This document shows, one piece after another, positions 1 to 7,499 of a stretch of 64,000 bases of DNA. The translations under genes were made by a program, and so were the position numbers. The first letter of the stretch is position 1; each line of letters begins with the position of its first letter. The notes below the pieces were generated by a model that saw only the letters and a list, made by a program, of their open reading frames with translations, did no database searches and was not told the origin of the DNA. This DNA is from DASSFZ01 sp035283185 (lineage in GTDB: Bacteria; Chloroflexota; Anaerolineae; Fen-1058): the NCBI GenBank assembly GCA_035283185.1, contig DATEUJ010000211.1, forward strand, positions 56,547-120,546, read 5' to 3'.

Positions 1-179
1 TGACTCGTGACTTCGGGATTGAAAAGCAAGAAGACTCCTTCGCCGCAGCGGAAGAAGACGTGTCTCCCCTCCACGCGCGAGATGCGCTTCAAGCCAAAGA
101 CCCGCGCGTAAAACTCTTCGGCGACGGCGAGATCGTCGACGTACAGGCAGGTTTCGAGGATGTGCGTCGCTTGCTTCAC
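1..179 (-). CDS. VOC-family (glyoxalase/bleomycin-resistance fold) protein, 5' part only
   Basis: The gene enters on the minus strand and runs off the left edge, so only about 59 residues are seen. They read as a first beta-alpha-beta module of the vicinal oxygen chelate fold: HILETCLYVDDLAVAEEFYA followed by RVFGLK, then a FFRCGEGVFLLF strand. The His near the N-terminus (ATHIL) is in the place of the first metal ligand of VOC enzymes. The GTG start at 179 was chosen because a GGAGAGGGA ribosome site lies just upstream. The substrate cannot be told: members include glyoxalases, dioxygenases and fosfomycin or bleomycin resistance proteins. The C-terminal half lies outside the window. Confidence 0.75.
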   Translation of the reverse strand, partial: MKQATHILETCLYVDDLAVAEEFYARVFGLKRISRVEGRHVFFRCGEGVFLLFNPEVTS

Positions 180-218
180 TTCCCTCTCCAGACCGGGCCG
201 CTGGGAGTCGCACGGTGT

Positions 219-299
219 CAACGAATGAGCAACGAATCAGCGAGTCAGCGAATCGGTGTGATTTCACGCATCACGCATTACGTTTCACGCAATCACGCC
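219..299. repeat. Degenerate octad then heptad tandem repeats in intergenic gap
   Basis: About five 8-bp units of type AGCGAATC/AGCGAGTC (219-258) are followed by heptads of type NNTCACG (about 259-299), the reverse complement of the RCGTGAW family seen elsewhere. The stop codon of the next minus-strand gene (293-295) lies inside the last unit. Bases 180-218 hold nothing recognisable apart from the ribosome site of the VOC gene. Confidence 0.75.
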
Positions 300-1297
300 T
301 CTGTCTCGACCAGCTCCTGCATCACGTCCGCCTGCTTCGCCGCCTCGGCGGTCTTGAAGTCGCGCCGCCTGGCGATCCGGCCCGCGACGTAGATCAGCAG
401 GAGCGCACTAACCGGCACAGCCAGGGCGAACAACAAGTAAGTCGCCGGCTCGAAAAACAGGGCTTGACCCGAAAAGCGGTCGAGGTTGAAGAGGATCAAG
501 ACGAGCGCCGTCCAGACGGTGACGAAATTGGGGATCGGGTCGCCGGAATGGATCAGGCGCAAGCCGCCCGTGCGGCTGTCCGCCAGCGGCCACAACAGGT
601 TGCTACCCATGTAGCCGAGCTGGTCTTCGAGGATGTGGACGGCCATACCAGCGAAAATGACCAGCCCCACACTCGCATTGAAGAGCAGCCCTCCCGCCAG
701 TCCCAGGAACGCCGCCAGCACGAGCGAGTGCGACCACGCTCGATGCCAGGGCAGGAACTCGATCTCGACGCGATCTTTCACCCGCTTGAACGCGAAGGAC
801 GGGCCGCCGAAGATGTCGATCTTCATCTCTTCGCCGTAGGTGTACCGCATCGGCGCTTCGACCTTCGCCCGCGCCTCGCCGAGTCCCTCGATTTCCGATG
901 CGGAATAAGGCATCTGCGCGGTGTTGACCGTCGGCCCGATGCGCGCGGCGACTTCCCCTCGCTCGGTATCGAAGCGGACGGTGTACTGCCGCCACAGATC
1001 GACGCCGAGTTTCATCGTGTGCAGCCGCACGCGGACGGGCCGGTTGCGCTTGTAGGCTCTGTCGATCGCCTCGGCGATCCGGTTGGCGATCATCTGCGGA
1101 TCGGGGTGGCGCGGGTCGGGATCGACGTCCTCGGCGCGCTCGAAGTAGCGGGCGAACTTGAAGTCGAGCGTGTCGGGCAGCAGGCCGAAAATGCCGCCCA
1201 GCGCGGGCAGGAGTGACCCGCTCGCGGCCTGCTCGACCACGCCTGGAATGAATGTGGCGGCGGCGATGCCGCTGACGAAGTGAGCAATCCCTTTCAT
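293..1297 (-). CDS. YdjM/DUF457-like inner-membrane protein (putative metal-dependent hydrolase)
   Basis: A protein of 334 residues. The N-terminus (MKGIAHFVSGIAAATF) is hydrophobic, the middle part is soluble and charged, and the C-terminal half holds about four membrane segments. The motif HRAWSHSLVLAAF and the later HILEDQLGY match the conserved His and Asp pattern of the YdjM/DUF457 family, annotated as membrane-bound metal-dependent hydrolases from these conserved residues; the substrate is unknown. The start at 1297 was preferred over an upstream in-frame codon because the longer N-terminus would be translated repeat DNA. There is no clear Shine-Dalgarno site: the bases before the ATG are heptad repeats. 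It is downstream of the four-helix-bundle gene with a 26-bp gap. The stop codon lies within another heptad array. Confidence 0.7.
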   Translation of the reverse strand: MKGIAHFVSGIAAATFIPGVVEQAASGSLLPALGGIFGLLPDTLDFKFARYFERAEDVDPDPRHPDPQMIANRIAEAIDRAYKRNRPVRVRLHTMKLGVDLWRQYTVRFDTERGEVAARIGPTVNTAQMPYSASEIEGLGEARAKVEAPMRYTYGEEMKIDIFGGPSFAFKRVKDRVEIEFLPWHRAWSHSLVLAAFLGLAGGLLFNASVGLVIFAGMAVHILEDQLGYMGSNLLWPLADSRTGGLRLIHSGDPIPNFVTVWTALVLILFNLDRFSGQALFFEPATYLLFALAVPVSALLLIYVAGRIARRRDFKTAEAAKQADVMQELVETEA

Positions 1298-1323
1298 GAA
1301 TGTGGAATGTAGAATGTAGAATG
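1298..1323. repeat. Heptad repeat (GAATGTA)n filling a gap between genes
   Basis: Plus-strand units GAATGTG, GAATGTA, GAATGTA, GAATGC. The array fills the whole space between the start codon of the YdjM-like gene and the stop codon of the gene before it. Confidence 0.75.
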
Positions 1324-1716
1324 CTAGCGCCTCGATCGCGACGGCTTGGCCTGGCGCAGGTTTGCGCATGACGTGCGCAGGATGGCATACAGTATGCGGA
1401 TGATCTCGTCATATTCCTGCCTCAGCGCGAGGACTTCCTTATCGTTGATGAGAATGGCTGCATCGATCACGCCGAGCCAGTAGTACGTTTCGCGAGCTTC
1501 TTTGTATGTCGTGCTCGTTTTGTGGATGAAGTCAGGCTTACTCTCCGCGCCTTTCGCTTCTTCCATGTTCGCGCCGACAGACGTGCCGGAGCGAAGCACT
1601 TGCCGGCCGATCTCCGTCCCCGACAACGTTCTCGGCAGCCGATCCACCAGCTTGACGATCCGAATTCCAAACTCGAAAGTCCGCTCTTGTATATCCCTCG
1701 GTACCTGGTTAGCCAT
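1324..1716 (-). CDS. Four-helix bundle protein (23S rRNA intervening-sequence/S23 type)
   Basis: A 130-residue protein: DIQERTFEFGIRIVKLVDRL, LSGTEIGRQVLRSGTSVGAN, EEAKGAESKPDFIHK and YKEARETYYWLGVI are the classic motifs of the small all-helical family first found encoded in 23S rRNA intervening sequences (TIGR02436). Members form pentamers of four-helix bundles in known structures; their role is not settled. Here it stands alone, not in rRNA. The ATG at 1716 was chosen over an upstream ATG at 1734 because AAAGGGGGA lies at the right distance for 1716 and the upstream start would overlap that site. The C-terminus ends in a basic tail (PSRSRR). It sits between two membrane-protein genes on the same strand. 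Confidence 0.85.
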   Translation of the reverse strand: MANQVPRDIQERTFEFGIRIVKLVDRLPRTLSGTEIGRQVLRSGTSVGANMEEAKGAESKPDFIHKTSTTYKEARETYYWLGVIDAAILINDKEVLALRQEYDEIIRILYAILRTSCANLRQAKPSRSRR

Positions 1717-1755
1717 GACTCCCCCTTTCTTCATTCTTCATTCCTAATTCTTCAT
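1717..1755. repeat. Heptad repeat (GAATGAA)n containing a ribosome site
   Basis: Read on the minus strand after the stop of the TctA-like gene: GAATGAA, GAATTAG, GAATGAA, GAATGAA, GAAAGGG, then GGAGTC and the ATG of the next gene. The array fills the gap and its last unit merges into the Shine-Dalgarno sequence. Confidence 0.75.
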
Positions 1756-3075
1756 TCACAGTAGCCCGAGCCAACTTGCTATCGCAGGCCCCAGGCCGAG
1801 TATGTTGAGCGTGATCGGAACGAGCAGCACGCCCAGGCAGTTCATGCGCCGCGACCCGAATAAGATCGGGATCAGGCCGATGCCCGTCGCCGTCAAAAAG
1901 ATCAGCATCCCGCCGGAGCCGGTGAGTAAGGCGACGAGCGAGACGAGGATGGCGAGCGTCGCCGCGTTGGTGACGCGATACGGGATGCGCTGCACGACCC
2001 GCGCCGTGGCCCGAGCGAGCACGAGGAGGAGCAAGAACGAGGCAGCGCCGCTCACGGCGATCGAGGCGACGGCGCTGTAGTAGATCAGCGAGGTGGCAGG
2101 CGTGTAAATCGAGCCGAGCATGGCCGCCATGCCGCCGCGCGCCAGGTTCAGGCCGGGAATGAAGAACAGCAGGAAGCCGCCCACGTAGTAGATCGCCTTC
2201 GACACGCCCTGCGACAGGATGAACACGCGGTCGTCGCGCTGCGCCGTGGCGTGTGCGGCGAGGAAGGCGCCCACGCCGCCGGTGACGACGGGAAAAAACG
2301 CGGCGAACCACCCACCCAGCGCGCCCGAGGCGACGCCGCGCGCCAGGTGCGAGGGCGTCACGTCGAGCGAGCGAGTGATGTGCTGCTCGGGCACGCGCGT
2401 GCCCATGACGAAGTTCGCCAGCACCGCCGGCGCGGCAAACAGGCCGACGAAGGCGGGCAGCAGGTTCTGAAACGCGAATTCGATCGGGACGACGCTGCGA
2501 TACATGATGAGCATGCCGAGCAGGCCGGAGAGAAAGAACGTGAGAATCCCCGCGCCTAGTTGGGTCCACGCGGCGAGGAAGCGGCTGAGGCGCGTCCGCC
2601 CGCGCTCGCCGGCTCTGGGCCACTCCGACATCAGAATGAATGCGGAGACGGCGGCGAGGATCCAACCGAGATGAGGCGTGACGATAGAGTACAGAATGCG
2701 CGCCGCCTCGCCGATGACCGGGCTGGCGGCGACGACGATCGCGAGCCCGGCCAGCCCGCCGACGCCACTGAGGACCACCGCTTCATAGCCGCGCCGCTGG
2801 AGCAGCCACTTTTGCCCCGGCAGCACGAGGAACGCCGTCGATTCGTCCGGCGCGGCGAGGAACGTCGCCGAGACGGTATTGAGCATCGAATAGCCGACGA
2901 CCATGCCTATCATCAGCATCGCCAACTGATCGAGGCTCATCGTCGACGAGAGCGATCCGGCGGCGAGGATCACCAGCCCGGCCAGGTTGAAGACGTGCAG
3001 CGCCGGGATCAGCGCCAACACGGACGCGCCGACCGCGCCGATAACTGCGAAACCAATTAGGGTCAGCGTATCCAC
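1756..3075 (-). CDS. TctA/DUF112-like multi-pass membrane permease (COG1784 type)
   Basis: A 439-residue protein with roughly eleven hydrophobic segments and very few charged residues. The overall layout and Gly-rich stretches such as FFPVVTGGVGAFLAAHAT and ILSQGVSKAIYYVGGFLLFF resemble the TctA large-permease family of tripartite tricarboxylate carriers, in particular the stand-alone forms known in archaea and some bacteria. No TctB or TctC partner is next to it, so transport of a carboxylate is a family-based guess. The start used is GTG at 3075; no Shine-Dalgarno sequence is visible because the leader consists of heptad repeats. An ATG or GTG further in would remove the first membrane segment, which makes this start likely. 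Confidence 0.65.
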   Translation of the reverse strand: MDTLTLIGFAVIGAVGASVLALIPALHVFNLAGLVILAAGSLSSTMSLDQLAMLMIGMVVGYSMLNTVSATFLAAPDESTAFLVLPGQKWLLQRRGYEAVVLSGVGGLAGLAIVVAASPVIGEAARILYSIVTPHLGWILAAVSAFILMSEWPRAGERGRTRLSRFLAAWTQLGAGILTFFLSGLLGMLIMYRSVVPIEFAFQNLLPAFVGLFAAPAVLANFVMGTRVPEQHITRSLDVTPSHLARGVASGALGGWFAAFFPVVTGGVGAFLAAHATAQRDDRVFILSQGVSKAIYYVGGFLLFFIPGLNLARGGMAAMLGSIYTPATSLIYYSAVASIAVSGAASFLLLLVLARATARVVQRIPYRVTNAATLAILVSLVALLTGSGGMLIFLTATGIGLIPILFGSRRMNCLGVLLVPITLNILGLGPAIASWLGLL

Positions 3076-3217
3076 GTGCTTATCGCTTATCGCGTATGGC
3101 GTATCGCGTATCGCCTATTGCGTATCGCGTATCGTGTATCGCGTGTCGCCTATCGCTTGTTGTCTATCGCGTAAGCGGCGCATTACGTTTCACGTTTCAC
3201 GCTTCACGCATCACGCA
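3076..3217. repeat. Long double heptad array: (GCGTATC)n then (NNTCACG)n
   Basis: About fourteen degenerate 7-bp units of GCGTATC/GCTTATC/GCCTATC are followed by about seven units of TTTCACG/CATCACG. Both parts keep the 7-bp register although their sequences are unrelated. The array occupies the entire gap between the multi-OB-fold gene and the TctA-like gene. Confidence 0.8.
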
Positions 3218-5389
3218 TCACGGATTCACGACCACATCGTAACCCAGCGCCGGGACGAGCTCGAGGACGCCGTTGAACTCGTCGATCACGCCGGTGACGC
3301 GCGCCCGCGCGCCGGCCTGCAGCGACGGCGCGCTCGGCACGAAGCTCAGCACGTTGCTGAAGATCACGACGCGCAGCTCGCCCGTGCCGTCGTTGACGAA
3401 GACGATCACGCCCGCCGAGAAGCCTTCCACGCGCAGCACGTCGCCGGCGATCGTCGCCAGCCTGCCGATGTCCGCTCTCGACAATGTGTTGATCGCCCGC
3501 GTCTCGATGCTCGCCGTCGAGCCGGGCTCCTCGACGACGATCTTCTCGCCCGAGGCGGGCTGCAATTCGAGAGCGCCGTTGTACTCGACCACTTCGGCCT
3601 CCACGGCGACCCGCGCGCCGAGGTTCAGCGCAGCCTGATTCTTTACCTCGCGGTACCGGCCGTCGAACAAAACGAGCGCGATCGAACCGGCGCCGTCGTC
3701 GATGACGAAACGGAATCCGGCGGAGAAGCTGTACGTTTCGACGACCCGGCCGCGCACCATCACCACTTGCCCAATCAACGTGTTGTCGATCGTATTGATC
3801 GCCGTCACTGCGCCGGATGCCGGCGTGGGCGTCCCGTCGGCGGTCGGGATAGCCCCCGGTGTGGGCCTCGCCGTCGGCGTCATGACGTCGGCCGAGACGA
3901 TCGTCGGCGTGGCCAAGGGCGCTTCCGGCGTCGGTCGCGGCGTGGCAGTCACGACCGGCGGCCGCGGCGTCGGAGCCGCCTCGGCGACCTGCGCCCCGAC
4001 CCAGGCCCGCACACTGGCGCCGTTGGGCGGGACGACTTCGAGCGCGCCGCTGAACTCGCTCACACGTCCCAGCGCCGACACGCTCACGCCTTCCTGGAGG
4101 TCGTCGGCGTTCCCAAGCTGATCGTAGACGTTGCTGAACAGCACCAGCCGGATCGAGCCGGTGTCGTCCTCGAGGCGGAAGCGCACGCCGTTCTCGAAGC
4201 GATCGATGCTTTCGATCGTCCCGCTGATGAACACCGTGCGGCCGATGTCTTCCGGCGTGATGGCGCCGAGCGGCACCAAGCCCAACGTCGCCGGTTCACC
4301 CGACGCGGCGTGGACGAGGACGGACACGTCGAACGGAAGCTCGGGCACGATCTCCAGATCGCCCCGGAACGAGTTGACCGGCCCTTGCGCGGCGACCTCC
4401 GCCCCGATCTGCCAGTCGGCGGCGTCCGGCAGCGCGTCGAATATGTCGTGCCAGAACAACAGCGTGACGTCGCGACCTTGCGGATCACTGAGAGTGAACT
4501 TCACTCCGGCCGAAAAGGGCGTGATCCTGGCGATCGTCCCCTGCACGCGCACCCACCGGCCGATGTCGTCGTCGCCGAGGCTGCGGATCGGCTCCAGCTC
4601 GGTAAGGACGACCGGTTGGTCCAGCACGGCGACGTGGTCGCCGCGCGTAACCGTCACTTGCGGCGTGCCCTTAAAGAGCGTCACCACGCCGGTCGCTTCG
4701 ATCGGATCGCCGACCCGGATGTCCGGCGCGGGAGCGCCGAGCGGCACGGCGTCGCGCTCGACGGCAAGGTCGATCTCGCCGCTCGCGTCGCGCAGCGTGA
4801 CCAGGCGAAGCCCGTCGTACGGCTGGCGCACGGCGCGCACCTGGCCGCGCACGATGACCGGGGCCAGCGCGTCGTCCGGCGTGATCGAGCTGATCTCGCG
4901 CAGGGCAGCGGAATCGGTGACGCGGGTGATCGTCAGCGCGTCGATCGTGTTGAGCGTCAGCGAGAGCGTTTCGTCACGCACGCGCAGGGCGCCTTCGACG
5001 ACTACACGATCGCCGATCGACGGCACGCGATCGGCCTCGATCAGGGCGCGGGCTGCGGGCCGAAAGGCCGTGACGAGCATTTGCCCGCTGCCGTCGTCGG
5101 TCCAGAAGGAGAGCGATTCCGCTTCAGGGTTGAACGCCGGCGAGCGCCTGACGACGCCTTCGATGCGGACGTAGGCATAGTTCATCGCCGCCTGAATCTG
5201 GCCGATGCGGACGGTAGGCACCGTCGCACTGACAGAGGCGACATACAGCAGCGCTAGGCCGCCGGCAGCCAGCGCGATGGCGAGCAAGCCGAACAGGGCG
5301 ATCGTCATGCGCCGCTTGAGGTTCGCGCCGCAATACGGGCACGTGACGTGTGAGCCGACTTCGCGCCCGCACGACGGGCAGAAGGACAA
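3218..5389 (-). CDS. Membrane-anchored zinc-ribbon protein with about six OB-fold domains
   Basis: A 723-residue protein. Residues 4-20 form a zinc ribbon (CPSC and CPYC pairs), residues about 28-50 are a single membrane segment, and the rest is a string of similar 85-100 residue units. Each unit has the pattern GxxVxVxGxV, a central F or L(S)D(D)GSG strand, then xxLxxGxxVxVxGxVxEFxGxLELVP, which is the OB-fold layout of the YhcR/nucleic-acid-binding type. Units lie near 57-150, 160-250, 265-365, 380-470, 540-630 and 640-720; a Pro/Thr linker (about 487-540) separates the fourth and fifth. The start is TTG with GGAG eight bases upstream. If the ribbon is cytoplasmic the OB folds face outside. 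Ligands could be nucleic acid or oligosaccharide; no catalytic domain is seen. Confidence 0.7.
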   Translation of the reverse strand: MSFCPSCGREVGSHVTCPYCGANLKRRMTIALFGLLAIALAAGGLALLYVASVSATVPTVRIGQIQAAMNYAYVRIEGVVRRSPAFNPEAESLSFWTDDGSGQMLVTAFRPAARALIEADRVPSIGDRVVVEGALRVRDETLSLTLNTIDALTITRVTDSAALREISSITPDDALAPVIVRGQVRAVRQPYDGLRLVTLRDASGEIDLAVERDAVPLGAPAPDIRVGDPIEATGVVTLFKGTPQVTVTRGDHVAVLDQPVVLTELEPIRSLGDDDIGRWVRVQGTIARITPFSAGVKFTLSDPQGRDVTLLFWHDIFDALPDAADWQIGAEVAAQGPVNSFRGDLEIVPELPFDVSVLVHAASGEPATLGLVPLGAITPEDIGRTVFISGTIESIDRFENGVRFRLEDDTGSIRLVLFSNVYDQLGNADDLQEGVSVSALGRVSEFSGALEVVPPNGASVRAWVGAQVAEAAPTPRPPVVTATPRPTPEAPLATPTIVSADVMTPTARPTPGAIPTADGTPTPASGAVTAINTIDNTLIGQVVMVRGRVVETYSFSAGFRFVIDDGAGSIALVLFDGRYREVKNQAALNLGARVAVEAEVVEYNGALELQPASGEKIVVEEPGSTASIETRAINTLSRADIGRLATIAGDVLRVEGFSAGVIVFVNDGTGELRVVIFSNVLSFVPSAPSLQAGARARVTGVIDEFNGVLELVPALGYDVVVNP

Positions 5390-5789
5390 GTCAGGTCTCC
5401 AGGGTTTGGACGTGGCCGGCGGTCAGGCTATTAGTGGCTGGGACCGGCTGCAAGGATGCGAGCGTAAGTATAACCAGATGGGGCGGGCGCGCAAGTGGCC
5501 GAGCAGTGGAAAATGTATTGGACGTGGAATGCTGTTCGCCGCAACTGCTGGCAGCCATCGAACGGGAAGGAGTATCCCTGTGATCCCGCGTTACCGTCTG
5601 CTGGCCTTCGCCGAATTCCTCGACGGGTTATCCACGGCAGACGAAGAAGACGTGTAACTATCAAGGCGTCATTGCGAGGAGCATCCTGAGCGGCGCAGCA
5701 TCTTTTCGCTGCGAAGTCGAAGGAAGCGCTCGCAATGACGTGGTCGGCCCCACCATCAAGTCCGACGCGTAGATGCACGCCTGCGAGGC
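5390..5789. other. Intergenic region with two tiny overlapping ORFs of doubtful status
   Basis: Leader of the multi-OB-fold gene and the space before the secreted-protein gene. On the plus strand a frame ending at 5583 (ending AAIEREGVSL) overlaps by a GTGA junction a 25-codon ORF at 5580-5657 (starts MIPRYRLLAFAEFLDGLSTA) that has a GGAAGGAG ribosome site. These could be a remnant of a longer gene or chance frames. A palindromic element follows at 5667-5740. Confidence 0.25.
5667..5740. repeat. REP-like palindromic element with 12-bp arms
   Basis: CGTCATTGCGAG at 5667-5678 is the exact reverse complement of CTCGCAATGACG at 5729-5740. The 50 bp between them contain a further self-complementary GCGCAGC/GCTGCG stretch. 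It looks like a short non-coding palindromic repeat of the kind found in many copies in bacterial genomes; its copy number cannot be seen here. Confidence 0.7.
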
Positions 5790-6563
5790 TCACTTTGTAA
5801 TGAACGGGTCGTCCGGCTCAGTTGGGTGGGTCGCCTTGAGCGCCTTCGCGAACGCTGTCGTGTATGGATTCGTCCCATCCAGCGAGTTTGCCGCGAACTC
5901 GTTCGGCCAGTACTGAGACGGCAACATCTTGGGCGTCTTGTCGCCGCTCTTCGGGTAATACCACGCGCGCACAGTCCAGCCACACGGCAGGCCGACGAAC
6001 ACGGCGCGGACTTTCTGGCCGGCGCTCACAGGCACGGCGCCGTGCAGCCGGCCCTCGGGCCGGAACCACTGGCCGAAGTGGCTGCGCAGGGTGAGCGTTC
6101 CAGATGCAGGCGCTTTGTCGGCCGTATCCACCGTCACCGTGCATTTGCCGATGCAATACTTGTCGGCGACCGTCACGTTCTGGATCAGGAGAGGCCCCAC
6201 GTCGACGTAGGAGTTGCCGCTCAGATACTGCAACTGCACGTCGACGCGGAGGGTCTCACCTTCTGATGTGCCGCTCTCGGGGTACGCCAACGGCGCGGCG
6301 AGCATGAACGATCCCGCGCCGAAAGCAGACGTATACGCCTGCTTCAAGAGAACATACTGGCCCTTGTTGTTCTTGGTGTAAACGCTGACGTCGAGGCGGT
6401 TGTTGGAATATGTGGACGATCCGTTGACGACGACGGTCGTCTCATCCTTACAGGCCGCGATGCTGTAAATGCCGATCGAAACGGCGCTGCCCGCCGACGC
6501 CGGCGCCACGCCGATCAGCGCGGCAAGCAGCCCAATTGCGACGAGAGTGTGAAAGCCCTTCAT
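5790..6563 (-). CDS. Secreted protein of unknown function
   Basis: A 257-residue protein with a clear Sec signal peptide (MKGFHTLVAIGLLAALIGV, cleavage expected after PASA). The mature part is beta-rich and without a lipobox or membrane segment, so it is probably released or wall-associated. It holds three cysteines near CIGKC and CGW that could pair with an early one (AACKD). I do not recognise the family. The ATG at 6563 has GGAG at good distance. It lies 33 bp after the PIG-L gene on the same strand and could be co-transcribed with it. Confidence 0.7.
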   Translation of the reverse strand: MKGFHTLVAIGLLAALIGVAPASAGSAVSIGIYSIAACKDETTVVVNGSSTYSNNRLDVSVYTKNNKGQYVLLKQAYTSAFGAGSFMLAAPLAYPESGTSEGETLRVDVQLQYLSGNSYVDVGPLLIQNVTVADKYCIGKCTVTVDTADKAPASGTLTLRSHFGQWFRPEGRLHGAVPVSAGQKVRAVFVGLPCGWTVRAWYYPKSGDKTPKMLPSQYWPNEFAANSLDGTNPYTTAFAKALKATHPTEPDDPFITK

Positions 6564-6596
6564 GCCAATACTCCTGAATATCCGTTGATTCGTTTT

Positions 6597-7499
6597 CTAT
6601 CCGTTGACACCTTCGAACAAGTCCTCTTCGATATGACGACGCCCGTCTAGCGGCGGTTCCACGCATGTGAACCGCTCGTATCCCAGCACCCGGCGGCGCA
6701 GCACGCCGGGAAATCTCCGAAAGAGCATACTCGACTCGCCCTGGCTGGCGTGGCACATCCACGCTTCAGCTTTGATCGGTAGATACGGCCGGACGTCGAT
6801 CTTGGACGTAATCGGGAAATCGTGCTGTACGATCTTTCGGAGGTCGACATCGCCATTGTGGCCGAATTTCGACGGGTCACGCCCGAAGAGGGGCATCAAG
6901 TTCACGATGATCCTGAGCACTCGCCTGGGAATGCTCGACCAGTAGAGTTTGTGCGGCTGATATGGAGGCCCGGCTTCCGGGTAGCGATTCGGATCGCCCG
7001 CGATATAGAATGCCTCCGTCGTGCGCTGGTGAGCGAAGATGTGATCGGGGTGGCCGTAGCCGCCATACGGATCGAACGTGACGACGACCTGCGGCCGGAT
7101 CGAGCGTATCAACTGAACCAGTTGGCCCGTTACTCGATCGGGATCGGCATTGATGAAGGCGCGCGGGTCGCGGTTGTCGGCGCTGCCAGGCATGCCGGAG
7201 TCGCGATAGCCCAGCAGGTGCAGCCCGGTGAGGCCCAGCTTCGTCGCCGCACAGCGCAGCTCGCCCTCGCGCAGCGCGCCGAGCCGCTGATCCTCCGGCA
7301 AGTGCTCGAACGGCGTGAGCATCTCCGGCTGGACCCGGCCGACTTCGCCGCGCGTCGCACAGACATAATGCACCTCGACACCCTGGCGGGCGTATCGCGC
7401 GATGGCGCCGCCAGGCCCGAAGGATTCGTCGTCAGGATGTGCAAAAACAAACAGCAGCCGCCTGGGGCTTGTCGTCTGCTTCAGAATGATGGATTCCAT
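6597..7499 (-). CDS. PIG-L family deacetylase
   Basis: A 300-residue zinc-dependent N-acetylglucosamine-type deacetylase of the PIG-L/MshB/LmbE fold. The metal and catalytic motif AHPDDES is at residues 20-26 (His21, Asp24 expected zinc ligands, Asp23 the base) and the third ligand is in YGGYGHPDH near residue 148. Family members deacetylate GlcNAc-inositol, bacillithiol or mycothiol precursors, or similar sugar amides; nothing nearby fixes the substrate. Its ATG lies inside the last codons of the SARP regulator gene (19-nt overlap), so the two are probably translationally coupled. The regulator may act on this gene or depend on a compound it makes, which is inference. Confidence 0.88.
   Translation of the reverse strand: MESIILKQTTSPRRLLFVFAHPDDESFGPGGAIARYARQGVEVHYVCATRGEVGRVQPEMLTPFEHLPEDQRLGALREGELRCAATKLGLTGLHLLGYRDSGMPGSADNRDPRAFINADPDRVTGQLVQLIRSIRPQVVVTFDPYGGYGHPDHIFAHQRTTEAFYIAGDPNRYPEAGPPYQPHKLYWSSIPRRVLRIIVNLMPLFGRDPSKFGHNGDVDLRKIVQHDFPITSKIDVRPYLPIKAEAWMCHASQGESSMLFRRFPGVLRRRVLGYERFTCVEPPLDGRRHIEEDLFEGVNG

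Noticed and set aside
3076..3217. CRISPR array
   Set aside because: The units are 7 bp, degenerate and without spacers; no cas genes in the window.
2987..5257. 756-codon plus-strand frame opposite the multi-OB-fold gene
   Set aside because: Shadow of the minus-strand gene in GC-rich DNA: Arg/Asp/His-rich, no domain, and its start is translated heptad repeats.
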